DNA from: Carposina sasakii
Taxonomy: Eukaryota; Arthropoda; Insecta; Lepidoptera; Carposinidae
Length of the DNA stretch: 64,000 nt
Direction of reading: 5' to 3'
NCBI GenBank assembly: GCA_014607495.2
Contig: CP053165.1
Location: 3,156,906-3,220,905, forward strand
Part shown: positions 46,127-57,369 of the stretch, piece by piece
Numbering within the stretch: the first letter of the stretch is position 1
How the letters are laid out: the number at the start of each line of letters is the position of its first letter
Position numbers and translations under genes: made by a program
The notes under the pieces: model-generated
The model's database searches: none
Seen by the model: only the letters and a program-made list of their open reading frames with translations
Told to the model about the DNA's origin: nothing

Positions 46127-46203
46127 ATATCGACAGTGGAAAGGCAAAAACGCCACCAGGCGTGGTGGCGCTTTAGCGTTATTTGCCTTTCCACTGTCGA
46201 TAT
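46127..46203. repeat. Perfect 22-bp hairpin with an inner hairpin
   Basis: Arm 'atatcgacagtggaaaggca' plus 'aa' is exactly complementary to 46182-46203. Inside, 'cgccaccaggcgtggtggcg' makes a second stem. Likely a tiny MITE; its stem length is also miRNA-precursor-like. Confidence 0.93.
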
Positions 46204-46344
46204 CATAATTATCTTAACATGACAACTTAGTTATACGTTTCTTGTTCAAGTTTCTTAGTCAAAGTTTGTTTAAGAATAAAGGTGATTCACGCTACACCGT
46301 GTCGCGACACTTATGGCATACTTTTTGTATGAAGTTAATTCATG

Positions 46345-46450
46345 CCTGACCGTGGCTCGGCCGTGCCCCGGCCGTGCGCCGCCGGGACTCGGCCGGGGCA
46401 CGGCGTTGATATGTCGGTGGGTATTGTTTCCCGGCTCCGGCACGGTCCGC
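46345..46450. repeat. GC-rich palindromic block
   Basis: 'cggccgtgccccggccg' and 'ctcggccggggcacgg' are inverted around 'tgcgccgccggga'. A strong local GC island in AT-rich DNA. Confidence 0.7.
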
Positions 46451-47999
46451 TAACAAAAACCATGTAACACAGATATAGGCGTCATCTTTTATACCCCTAC
46501 CATGAGTCGTTACCCTCAAACTCTGACAACTCATCGCGATCAGATGCGATAAGAAGAGATAAAAACGTTATAAAACCTCTTTGGTTCCATAATAACTAAA
46601 TGCGACCTGTATAGTGTAAACAAATTGAGAACTAGTCGCTAGTGTCTCTCTCAAAAATCCGACCTTTATTGATTGCGGCTCATGGCAGAGGTACAGAATA
46701 ATGGATTTATTCGTGATATTTCGATATCGTTATTATTGAGATTACATAAATAAAGCATTTTGCATAGTAACCATAAGAATTGAAAAGCCGAAATAAGTAT
46801 CTAGTATTATAGGTATATTGGCGCGAAAGATACAGGTGTTCCACTTTAATTTTTATGTAGCGAATGACACAAAATCGCGTTACTCGCTCGCAACTATAGG
46901 ATGCGGATATAGAGAGAGCGAGACGCATTCTAACGCTAAGCGCACTGATTACAACGATGTACTGAACGCCATATCTCACATTGGGATATTATACTGGCCC
47001 AGTACAAAGGTAACTCTTTTTTATATCGTGTTCTACTCAAGACTATACCGTGTGCTTTATAACTATACCTACATACATAAATACCTCAAACGGTCGAAGA
47101 TCGTTTCGTCAGTTTGTTACTAAGAGATGGCTTTGTTACAATGTACTGGACCTACCTGTCTGCATACTTGATTCGTATCTTTGATCAATCTGGAAATATG
47201 CCAAATGAATGTTCCGGCATTTGGTTGGAAAAAGTAATTAAAATGCTTACGTCAGAGGTGTAGATCAAACAAATCGTGCCAATTTTAAGTTATTTCTATC
47301 TGTCATATTGGTAACCACAATTAATTAGGATTAACGTCCATAATCGTTTTCATGTGGCTTAGATAAGGCCAAATAAAAACTAATGGGTGCTTTATACCTA
47401 TGGAGAGTCAAACTATAAATCAACGTCTTAGGACAACTTTTACTAAACCAATCGACTGATCGGTTACCCTAATTTGTTCTCTTGGGGGGTAGATCAAACA
47501 AATTTTCCAATCTGTTTCCCCAAGATATATCGATTATCTTTATGAGAACGGACAATATGCCCAGTTTGAGAAAAACCGTTAACTTTACGGCACTTCCAGT
47601 ACCTAAGCAAGATCGACGTTTCAAATTATACAAGTATATATTACCGTCTTTACCATATGAGTAATCAACAAGACAATTCACGACAGTCCGTTTGGTGACA
47701 GCTCATCCACTGAAACAGAGACAATATTATGTGTTAATTTTACTTAAATCTTCTTTGATGCGTTTTAGGGAATGATCTAATTGGCATTAAATTCATTGGA
47801 AGATTTTTGGAAAAAAAAAGGTTGAATGCAGTGAAGAAAAGAGACGACATATTATATATGATTTCGACTTGATGGGCTGTCAAAAAATATTATTTAATGA
47901 AGGAAGAAATTAGGATAAGGTGTATTTTTTTTTCTTAGCTATACTTACATTACTTACCTACTAGACTGCAAGCTATATTTTTAAATCCTCACCTATAAA

Positions 48000-50900
48000 T
48001 TACTGGAGATTCCCGATATCTTCTTCAAACAGTCGTTTACCGCCTTTCAAAATCTTTTCGGAATCGTTTCCATACTTCTTCATATACTCCTCGAGTCGTA
48101 TCAACCACTGGGCCCAGTGTTCCCTCAACTTATCTATAGACAGATGGTAAGCATCCGCCTTGGATCCGTCTGTATAGGCTATGACTAGTAAAGCATCTCT
48201 GACGTTAAGGTGCTTGTAGTTAAGATCGTTGCACACTGCGCCGAAATAGGCGGCCAGTTGCACTGGGTTGTCGTATGTCAGCGCGATGGATTTTCGCGGT
48301 TTGTCCGACTTTTTCCACTCGATTAGGGTCGGTTTTTCTCTGTAATAAAAATATAGGTAACATGTTATGTTATCTTAATAATACATATATATGCATGTGT
48401 TTTCAAAAATTGGCTAGAATTGCAGGTGAATTAGCCGCGTTGTGCTGGCAGAGTAGAGTTTGTACCACCCCTACCTGCCCGTGGGTATCGTACGAGGCGA
48501 TTAAGGGTATCCGGGAGGTGGGCAGCAGCGCCTCCCGTACTAACAACATAGTCTTAAAATTACACTGCGGTCATCAACCCGCCTGCTCAGCGTGGTAACT
48601 ATGGGCAAAATCTCCCTGTGGTAGTAGCCTTGTGGCGTGCCCTGGGGCAGGCCTACGTACAGCAGTGGACTGCAATAGGCTGAAGAAGAAGAAGAGTTCC
48701 TTTATCGTCTTTTACGACATGCTCGGAAGGAGATGCAGCTGATATATTCCAGAGAAGAATGATGACTGTTAATATAAAATAATAAGATATGATGACCTAA
48801 GTTACTTGTTTACCTAAAATATTTCAATTCACCTCAGTATTTACGCATAAATCACTTTTATCGGTATGCAAGCGTGAATGACTTCCAAATGAAGTTACCT
48901 TTGGGCAAACAACACAACCAGATAAGACTAACCGTAGTAAATAATACGCAAGCATAATTCATATTGAAAGTAACTAACTACTTAAGGTCATCTACTCTAC
49001 TCTCGCCTGAAAGGTCCCAGTTAAGGCCTAGAAGGAGTAGCCCGCCCCCTGATTACGTAAAAGCAATAGCAAAGCCGAAGCAAAGCGTTAGCGAAAATTG
49101 TACAATATTCGCCTTGAAATGTCAAAGTTCCTTTGAAATTCATTTTACGTAATACGAATTTGACAAGCAATCAGCGATTTTTGTACAATTTTCGCTATCG
49201 CTTTGCTTTTGCTAGTTAGGTAATAAGGGGGCCGTTAAGGTTACCGTTACTTAGTTGATCATACAGTCTGTGTGGGGTAATTACGTATTTCGCAAATGCA
49301 ATGCGACAATTAAAATTCACATTGAAATGTTATAATCTCCCGATTATACAAAAAACGGAAGAGTATAATCGGCCACTATGCGTTCGTGGACTATGAGAAG
49401 GCCTTTGATTCGATCGAGATATGGGCAGTGCTGCAGTTTCTCCAGCGGTGCCATATTGACCATCGATATATCGAAGTGCTGAAGTGTTTATACAGCAACG
49501 CCACCATGTCGGTACGAGTACAGGAGCGGAGCACTGAGCCGATTTCTTTGCAGAGGGGAGTGAGACAAGATGTTATTTCTCCGAACCAATGCAGTGGAAG
49601 ACGCCTTTAACTAATTCTCGAAGATCGTCATGTGACGTATCGAGAGATTCAGAAGATCTTGCATGAAGCGCTTGGTGTGAGAAAACTAGTTAGCGCCGTT
49701 GGATACCGCATCTGCTTTCCGACGATCACAAAGCGGCCCGCATCAGAGATGTAAGAAAACTCTGCAAAAGTTCAACCGAGGAGAGTCAAATCACGTCTAC
49801 GACATCATCAGTGGTGACGAATCTTGGATCTATGCCTACGATCCTGATTCCAAACAACAATCTGTAACCTGTGATATTTTTGCTATCGCATTGCTTTTAC
49901 GAGATAGTTATCATGGAGGCCGAATCATTAATTGGTTCCTCGCCAGGAAGAAGTCTGGGCGTGACCTGGTCATTCGCACATGTCATGAGCAAAACGTGGT
50001 GCGAAGATGTGAGTCATTTATGCGTGCAATATATAGGTACATAGTGCGAAATTAACTAGGTATAGAATAGAATAGAATAGATTTTTATTTGAAAAATATA
50101 TAGGTATGTACTTCATAGTCATAACATAGTATAAAATAAAGCACTTCAAAGAAAATGGTGGCCACATTCGTTGGAAAAACCGGCCATGTTGCGACTATTG
50201 CACTTGTAGATCGTAGACGGTTAACGCAAAGTGGTATACCACATTATATTCGTTGTTTAAATTTTGAATCTCACAGTTTAAAGTATTAGGATTAATGCAT
50301 TGTTTAGTCACAGCGTCGATTGGAATCTGACAGGTTACGTACGAAAATGAATCTTTGTAAGGAAAATGTTCGTGCAATAATTTTCTACATTAGAAGAGGC
50401 CTGGACACGGCTTCAGTGTTTTGAAGAGCTATCTGTGTTCAGTGATGAAGCCCCATCATGTCTGCGAACTGTCGACGCTGGTATTTAGAATTCCAGTGTG
50501 GACATACTAGCAAATCTCGCGACGCTCGACATCACTGCATCATCGCTCAACTAATTCTCGAAGATCGTCATGTGACGTATCGAGAGATAGAGGCTTTATT
50601 AGGCATCTCATGGACAACCATTCAGAAGATCTTGCATGAAGCGCTCGCTTGGTGTGAGAAAACTAGTTAGCGCCGTTGGATACCGCATCTGCTTTCCGAC
50701 GATCACAAAGCGGCCCGCATCAGAGATGTAAGAAAACTTGCAAAAGTTCAACCGAGGAGAGTCAAATCACGTCCATATAAGTCTTCGTGGTCAACGGTTC
50801 CAGTCCGGTGAAGGAGCAGTCGACGCTTTCAAGTCGGCCATTTTGAACACCCCCACTTTAGGGTGGAATAAATGTTATAATAACTGGTTTGAGCGAATGG

Positions 50901-53900
50901 AAAAGTGTATTAAGCCTCGTGGTGAATACTTTGAAAAACAATAAAAAGTACTATAAAGTTCTAGTTGTGTTTTTTTTCTTCAAACGACAAAACTTAAAAG
51001 GCATGCCTCGTATAGATTTTTTGGACCAAGATGCGGGCGTCCGCTAGCAGTAAATAATACAGAAACACGAATACTATCGCGAAATGGAAGGCGGGTCACT
51101 ATTACATAAAGTAATATCGAGAATATTTAAATAGATTGTTGACCTTAAAAAGATGACATTAATATTATTTACACTTCCATTATCTGCCATATAGGTATTA
51201 CGTGTACGATAAAGCAGCAACAACAAAGCATGTTAACATGTTTTGACCAATTTATCTAGCGTCACATAGGTATTTATTGTGGATAGATAACTTAATTGGA
51301 ATTTGAAACCCATATCATAGGAATATTGTAGATTTAATTTGGGGTTGAGTTCCGATATTCTCGGTTTTGTTATAAGGAAACGGCACCCTGATTACGTAAC
51401 TTGCAGTAGCAGATCCGAAGCAATGCGATGCGCTCGTTGCGCGCACATTCTCAATTATCGCGATCGCGCTACTTCGGCTTTGCTATTGCAAATTAGGTAA
51501 TCAGGGGGCGGGAATGAACGGGCGAAGTGCTAGAAGGATTTTTTAAACAATATTTTTTACAATTTCTATATACATATAAAGCTTTGGAAGCATACATTGC
51601 TAGCTGCGTATTCAATATTGTGTAGATGTAGAATACCTATCCAAAGTGCAAAATAAATAATATTTTATATATTACCTACACATATACAATATCTGATACA
51701 GATTGCCGGTAATATATATTTATGATCATGATGATCTCCGACCGTATATCGGCCAAGGCGACCAATCTCTACGGAGATTGGCCAGGTTCGCAGGAGATAT
51801 TATAGTGCACAAGTGTGTGCACAAACACAGATGCACTCTCCATTCCGTCACTCTCATAGTCCGATGGGACGGAAAGCCGACACGACCGGAGAGAGATCAG
51901 GCGCAGGACCAACGGTTATACGTACTTTCCGAGGTACGATCTAAGTGACAATTTTGCAACATTAAAATCTGTGCAAAATAAATTAATTGGTACAGGCCCG
52001 TGACTGGAATCGAACTTACGCCTCCCGCTTGGAAGGTGCACGTCTTAACCACTGGGCTATCACCACTTTTATACCTATATTTATACCTTACATACAACAA
52101 TGTAGCAATTGGTCACCAATTTCTAATGTTACTGAGTTATTAATCCTAAATTAGATATGTAATAGGTATTATACGCTCATGATATAAAGAACTTCAAATG
52201 AATTATAATATAAGTAAGGTAAAATTTAACTTACTCATACTCTGCAATGGCATCAAAGATTCCCCCGATACTTTAATACAGGATGCACAACATTGGATTC
52301 TATTGCTTTTGGTGATGAAATGTGCTTCAGGACCTCAGACACAGAGACCCATACACCTTCCACATCTTTCTCCACCCTGTGTTGGGTTATCGGCTGAGTA
52401 AAATAGTTCTTTAGTGTAGAGTGGAATCTGGCACCAACTGCCATTTGAGCTGGGAAGATAGTAAAAAGCAAACAGTAAGTTCATTTCATTATTTTGATAG
52501 TTATCAATACTTTAGACCCAAGACCACATGTCATGTAGTAGAATTTGTAGATATAAGGTCTTGGTTTTTAAGTGTCTATGAAGGTGCAGTTAAGCAGGTC
52601 TGTAAGGCTCATGTACTACAAAACACATGTAATAATGATGATTATAAATGAAGGATACATATCTATTTCAAAATAATCATAAATTTTTGGTACAAATATA
52701 GCCAATTTTTAGTTACTGGTTTTCTTAGTTATGGATTCCTACATGTTATCCTACTAATAACTAAATTAAATGTTAATGTCTGTGAGAATGTCAAGATATT
52801 TAGATCTTTGCTCCTCTTCTATAAATAGATTTTAAAATTATTAATAAAGTAATCGAAAAAATTCCTCACCCGGGTGGGAATCGAAACCACGACCTCTGCA
52901 TTCCGCGTGCCAGCCCTCTCACCACTGAGCCACCGGGTCAATTACTCGGATGACGAATTTTACCATCTCTTTTCTAAATTACATATTGGCAACGTTATTT
53001 TTTCATCTCGATAGCTGTACACTAGCCAAATCTCGGCAAACAAAGCTGAATCCCTCAGCACAATGTTTAAAGATGAAACAATCAACCATATCCTAACGGA
53101 TTATATTAATGGAGAAGTGTTTTTATAAATTTATCTTAGTCAAGATACTATATATATATATATAGATTTTAATTAAACTTGGTAATGATAATCATAAAGC
53201 TTATACATCATAATAGCACATAGGCTATAATTTAGTCATGCAAAGTCAGTTAGTACCTTGATAATATTGTTCAAACTCCTCAGGTCCTATTTCAGCAATT
53301 TTCTCTTGCTTCCACTTTTCCAAAGCTGCCTTAGAATCCTCCGTCATAGTTTTGTTCAGTATTAGAGTAACGGAGGGATATTGCTTAGCAAAATCGTTCT
53401 GGTGCTGTTTAATTTGCAGGATTTTGTCTTCACTCACATACCCAGGCCTTGCTGGCGAACTCTTGGCAGCATTACACACTGTATGGGTCTGAAAAGACCT
53501 CACTGATATGTCGCCAAGCAAGCCTCCCAACATATTCACACAAGTCCTTGTATTTTGCAACATTTTGCGCTCTAAAATGTCCACTAAACTGTTTCTCACA
53601 CTAACTGCAGCAATATGTTTAGACTTCACCGCACTTTCGCTTGTTTTTGCGTTGTTTTGATCGACGGCACTATTTTTAGCTGCAAGATAAACGCTGTTTA
53701 GGAACGCCGTGAATATACGTACGCGTGTTTATACGACGCCAAGTAGATAGGTATGTCATATGATTGTAATTGGCAACGGTTAAGAGTAGTGCGTAGTAGG
53801 CGCCACAATGTAAACAATTTTATTACTTATAGGTAGGTAGTTCGTGCAAAAGAGATTACTTCGCCACAGAAACTCCACGTAAAATGAGTGCAAAGGGACA

Positions 53901-54187
53901 TTTTCAACGTGATGTTGAAAGGATTAGAAAGTGTAAATTGCCATCAAGGTTGATGAAACCGTATAAACTGCAAATTATCACTCACCCTCTTTTCGAGCAC
54001 GTTGTTTCTTCTGTTTGGATGACTCTATCAGAGGCCCAAACAGATCTTTGTTCTCTTTATTGTATAATTTTATTTTGTCGGCTGGTTTCAGAATAGAAGC
54101 GGGGCGGACCACTTTATTACGAACGAAATCTTTGTATTTTTTGTCTAGGCGAATCCTCTGACCGATTGTGGTAATTGGTCGGAGCAT
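48000..54187 (-). CDS. MGME1: MGME1-like mitochondrial single-strand DNA exonuclease, with a frameshift
   Basis: Exons, in transcription order: 53986-54187, 53257-53679, 52235-52449 and 48000-48339. MGME1 is a PD-(D/E)XK nuclease that trims single-stranded ends during mitochondrial DNA replication. Family hallmarks: PSVTLILNKTM and LEKWKQ in exon 2; RFHSTLKNYF, GVWVSVSEVLKHIS and ALES-like KAIESNVVHPVLKYRG in exon 3; FDAIAEY with the catalytic Asp at the exon 3 end; then IEWKKSDKPRK (the E-x-K) and DNPVQLAAYFGAV, AYTDGSKADAYH and WLIRLEEYMKKYG in exon 4. The start, MLRPITTIGQRIRLDKK, is basic, fitting mitochondrial import. Exon 1 to exon 2 is assigned by phase and splice signals. Exon 3 is 215 nt where phase demands 214: an extra G in a run of five (about 52260-52265) puts FDAIAEYE out of frame. 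This is either a sequence error, a polymorphism or a mutation. About 400 aa if read through. Confidence 0.85.
48426..48690 (+). mobile_element. Retroposon R1, copy 3
   Basis: Same unit as 12320-12585, ending 'agcagtggactgcaataggc' with a (gaa)n tail. In MGME1 intron 3. Confidence 0.82.
48697..48762 (+). repeat. Retroposon R2, 3' fragment
   Basis: 'ttacgacatgctcggaagga' then 'gatgcagctgatatattcca'. Directly follows the R1 tail. Confidence 0.65.
49033..49250. mobile_element. MITE family D, copy 2
   Basis: Nearly the same as 13047-13262 over its whole length, including 'ttcgccttgaaatgtcaaag' and 'aagggggccgttaaggttac'. Confidence 0.88.
49375..49605 (+). mobile_element. RTE reverse transcriptase fragment
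   Basis: Encodes FVDYEKAFDSIE, CHIDHRYIEVLKCLYSNA and EPISLQRGVRQ, matching the RTE at 55570-56652. Broken after GVRQ and joined at about 49606 to a mariner fragment. Confidence 0.87.
49606..49870 (+). mobile_element. Mariner-like transposase fragment
   Basis: 'ctaattctcgaagatcgtca' and 'agaagatcttgcatgaagcg' match 50545-50645, but the piece between them is deleted. It continues with a D(E)SWIYAYDPDSKQQS stretch, the first catalytic region of cecropia/mauritiana-type mariners. Non-functional. Confidence 0.83.
50340..51020 (+). mobile_element. Internally deleted mariner relic
   Basis: 50458-50670 encodes LILEDRHVTYREIEALLGIS and TIQKILHEAL, the N-terminal helix-turn-helix of mariner transposases, ending in a premature stop. 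After 'gagagtcaaatcacgtc' it jumps to the C-terminal end (WNKCYNNWFERMEKCI). The catalytic core is missing. Confidence 0.85.
51387..51515. mobile_element. MITE family D, short copy
   Basis: 'ccctgattacgtaacttgca' faces 'ttgcaaattaggtaatcagg', with 'gccgaag' / 'cttcggc' beneath. Interior differs from the other two copies. Confidence 0.82.
51986..52072 (-). mobile_element. tRNA-derived SINE head
   Basis: On the minus strand an A-box-like 'tagcccagtggttaagacg' is followed by a B-box-like 'aagttcgattccag'. No closing acceptor stem, so not a tRNA gene. Confidence 0.72.
52850..52942 (-). mobile_element. tRNA-derived SINE
   Basis: Minus strand: 'gtggctcagtggtgagaggg' (A box), 'ggtttcgattccca' (B box), then 'cccgggtgaggaatttttt' and an AT-rich tail. 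Related to the fragment at 54931-55000. In MGME1 intron 2-3 region, upstream of exon 3. Confidence 0.78.
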
Positions 54188-54930
54188 TGCGAAATTCAAT
54201 ACTTCTTAGGAGACAAGGGAAAAAACCACTGTTACCTTGTCTGATTAACCACAAGATAATAATTATGGAGTACCTAATGCAATGCAAAAAATTAACGTAT
54301 ATTTTATATTAAAAATTGATTACTTTAAATTAAAATTTGAAATACCCAACCCAGGCCAGGCAACAATTATAGGCAAAACTTTTTGTTGACAGTAAATGAC
54401 AACTGCCAATGCCAAATTTGACATTGATTTTTTTTTTAGTTTATCCCGAAGGAAAGACAAGGGGAACTAAGCCCATACAGCCTAATCATTGTTTAGTAAA
54501 ATGTATTCTGAATTTATGATGAATGACAATGATGATGAATGGAAGCGTCGGAAAAATCAAGAACAAGTGTAAAGTTAGTCAATATGAAAAATTATTGCAG
54601 AAACAACTTACATGCACCCATGAAGAGATCGTAATCCGGCTAAAGTTTTACTCGACTTACCTGCGTATAAAACCATGCACACGCACTAGATTCACACCAC
54701 AAGTAAATTTGACATTGACCCAGCAGCATTAGAGGTGAGGCATAAATATTGGAATAGGTATGTGTATTACGGTATTAGGTATCGCATAAAATATCATCTC
54801 ATTAAGAGAAATCAACCGTAAGGCTTAGGCTATAAGTTCCAATTATTATTATTAATACTATTTAGCAAAAATACTACAATATCATTAGAATACGAAGGTA
54901 AATTATACCATCTCTAACAAATTTATAATA

Positions 54931-55000
54931 TTATAAAATTATTAATAAAGAAATGGAAAAAATTCCTCACCCGGGTGGGAATCGAACCCACGACCTCTGC
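54931..55000 (-). mobile_element. Short tRNA-SINE insertion with a 10-bp target duplication
   Basis: 70 bp with the minus-strand B box 'gggttcgattcccacccggg', flanked by ATTTATAATA at 54921-54930 and 55001-55010. The inverted arm near 56860-56880 reads the same host sequence without the insertion. Confidence 0.82.
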
Positions 55001-55047
55001 ATTTATAATAGCCCAGATGGCAAATCGGCGAACTCGAAACCAAATAC

Positions 55048-55310
55048 AGTGCAACCTTAATACATAAAACGTACCTCAATATAACGACTTCCTCGATTTA
55101 ACAAAATTTTTCGTTTACCCCCTTTAATTGTTCATAAGAATCAATGTAAAATATACCTTTACATTTCGAAATTTTTTTGTGAACAACCTCTTTATAACGA
55201 ATTTTTTACTACCAAGAAAAAGCATAAATACCTCTTTTTTGTCAACCAAAACCTTTATATAAAGTTCCCATCAATGTAGGAGCCTTAATTTTATAGTATT
55301 TGATTCATGT
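55048..55310. repeat. Pogo/Tc1-like terminal region (relic)
   Basis: 'acagtgcaacc', 'cctcaatataacgacttcct' and 'cctctttataacgaattttt' resemble the repeated 'tataacgaa' ends of pogo-type transposons. No transposase. Confidence 0.45.
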
Positions 55311-55569
55311 CGCGACAGGTACGCCTTTACCTTTTTTAATGAATTTTAGCCCACCTAACCTCAACATAACAAACCTTCAAATACCTGCTCCTAATATTAT
55401 GCAGTAAGGCCGTTCCATTACTAATCCAAATATCTGTTCCTAATATTTATGCAGTATGGCCGTTCCATGACTATTACGTAATAGATAAATATGTAGAATC
55501 TTTATTCATTGAATATTTAGTATCGGTTTTCGGTATTAGGTAATGTTCCATTTCCTAATAAATACCTCA

Positions 55570-56652
55570 TCATTTACAGCCCTGAGAAGTCCACTGCTGG
55601 ACATAGGCCTCCCCCAACAACCTCCACTCCGACCGGTCGGAAGCAGCCTGCATCCAACCGACGCCCGCAACCTTGGCCGAGTCATCCGTCCACCTCGCGG
55701 GTGGCCTTCCCACGCTGCGCTTGCCGATACGTGGTATCCACTCTAGAACTTTCCGACTCCATCGGCCATCAGTTCTTCGAGCTATGTGCCCTGCCCATTG
55801 CCACTTTAGCTTGCTGGACCGATGAGCTATGTCGGTGATCTTTGTACGTCTGCGGATCGCCTCATTTCTGATTCGATCACGCAGAGAGATCCCAAGCATA
55901 GCTCTCTCCATCGCTCGCTGTGCGATCCTGAGCTTTTTTATGAGGCACATAGTTAGAGACCACGTCTCGGCACCGTAGGTCATCACCGGCAGCACGCACT
56001 GGTTGAATACCTTCGTCTTTAAGGACTGGGGTATCTTGGACACAAATAAGCTTCGTAGTTTCCCGAACGCTGCCCAGCCGAGTTGGATTCGCCGAGTTAC
56101 CTCCTTCTCAAAGTTGGACTTACCTAGTTTGACCGTCTGTCCCAGGTAAACATACTCGTCAACAACTTCAAGCATCGAGCTCCCAACCAGTACAGGAGTG
56201 GGCGGCACATGGACGTTCGACATGATCTTCGTCTTGTCCATGTTCATCTTCAGGCCCACCTGTTGGGAGACTCGATTGAGGCCATCGAGCATTGTGCTTA
56301 GATCCTTCAGCGATTCTGCCATGACCACGATGTCGTCTGCGAACCGAAGGTGAGTGATGTATTCGCCATTGATATTGATGCCGAGTCCTTTCCATTCGAG
56401 AAGCTTAAAGGCGTCTTCCATTGCATTGGTGAAGAGCTTCGGAGAAATAACATCTCCTTGTCTCACTCCCCTCTGCAAAGAAATCGGCTCAGTGCTCCGC
56501 TCCTGTACTCGTACCGACATGGTGGCGTTGCTGTATAAACACTTCAGTACTTCGATATATCGATGGTCAATATGGCACCGCTGGAGAGATCGCAACACTG
56601 CCCATGTCTCGATCGAATCAAAGGCCTTCTCATAGTCCACGAACGCTAGAAT
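55570..56652 (-). mobile_element. 5'-truncated RTE-type LINE, reverse transcriptase ORF
   Basis: A continuous 356-codon ORF plus a few upstream residues (AFVDYEKAFDSIE). Motifs: GVRQGDVISPKLF, active site RFADDIVVMAES, GLKMNMDKTK, EYVYLGQTV, then the C-terminal QRAMERAMLGISLRDRIRN, WQWAGHIARR and GRPPARW, ending QQWTSQGCK. The endonuclease and N-terminal RT are missing. Relatives in the window: 22858-23137, 23560-23775, 49375-49605. Confidence 0.93.
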
Positions 56653-56769
56653 AAATACCTATATACGTATAAATAATAGTTATGGAAATATAAAATATCG
56701 TGATAATAGCGAAATGCGCTTTTTATGTTTGCGTCACATATTTTGTTTAAATAAAGTATTTTAATTTTA

Positions 56770-56908
56770 TAAAAAAAAGGAAAAATGTCGGGCTGAACCC
56801 GGATTCGAACCAGGAATATTTGGATTCGAGTTCGTCCGATTTGCCATCTGATCTATTATAAATTTGTTAGAGGTGGCGAAATTTACCTTCGTATGAATAA
56901 AATTATAA
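56770..56908 (-). mobile_element. tRNA-derived SINE, partner in inverted pair
   Basis: Minus strand: A-box-like 'tagatcagatggcaaatcgg' and B-box 'ctggttcgaatccggg', then a T-rich tail. Its 5' part is the inverse of 54892-55050. Confidence 0.7.
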
Positions 56909-57369
56909 CTAGATTCAGTGACAGCGCTCAAAAAATGACACGACAATTAGCTGCTCAATTGTATGACTGGGCATATATTGTCATAAATTGATACAAGCAA
57001 AGTCGAGTCTTATGGTAACTACATAAGTTTCAAGTTTAAAAATCTTATCTAATGCAGTTATTATGTTTATATAGATTTACTGGTGCCATTTTTTATAAAG
57101 ATTTCATTATGAAACCCCACGTCTACCTATAAACACGTCACTGATGTTATAGTATATTGTAGTATGTATTTTTGCTAAATAATAAAATTGAAAGTTATAG
57201 TCTTACGGTTATAACCTTACGGTTGATTTCTCTTAATGAGATGATATTTAATGCGATACCTAATACTCGATACGTTGTATTAGGTACCGACTAGTATTAA
57301 AAATACTTAATCCACATACCTGTTCCAATATTTATGTCTCACCTCTACGGTTCGAGGTTGTCGCGACCA

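Larger units (their letters stand above)
41768..47999. other. Intergenic region between ACS3 and the MGME1-like gene
   Basis: About 6.2 kb with no credible gene. Contains a MITE (42147-42405), GC-rich tandem repeats (42830-43200), hairpins (43875-44028; 46127-46203), a GC palindrome (46345-46450) and otherwise AT-rich sequence. 44200-45900 and 46500-47950 show nothing I can name. Confidence 0.6.
54731..57352. mobile_element. Palindromic MITE, copy 2, expanded by nested insertions
   Basis: Ends 'tagaggtgaggcataaatat' and its complement 'atatttatgtctcacctcta'. Internal 'agaaatcaaccgtaaggc' at 54818 is inverted at about 57215-57225. The centre has been filled by SINEs, a pogo-like relic and an RTE element, raising it from a few hundred bp to 2.6 kb. 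Confidence 0.8.

Noticed and set aside
46707..47681. Several ORFs of 60-101 codons on both strands
   Set aside because: No recognisable domains, no splice-consistent partners, and both strands open over the same bases.
52850..52942. Possible tRNA gene on the minus strand
   Set aside because: A and B boxes are present but the acceptor stem and a clean cloverleaf are missing, and related copies occur nearby; it is a SINE.
53246..53629. Separate 127-codon gene on the minus strand
   Set aside because: It has no ATG, and splice sites with matching phase join it to 53986-54187 and 52235-52449 as exon 2 of the MGME1-like gene.
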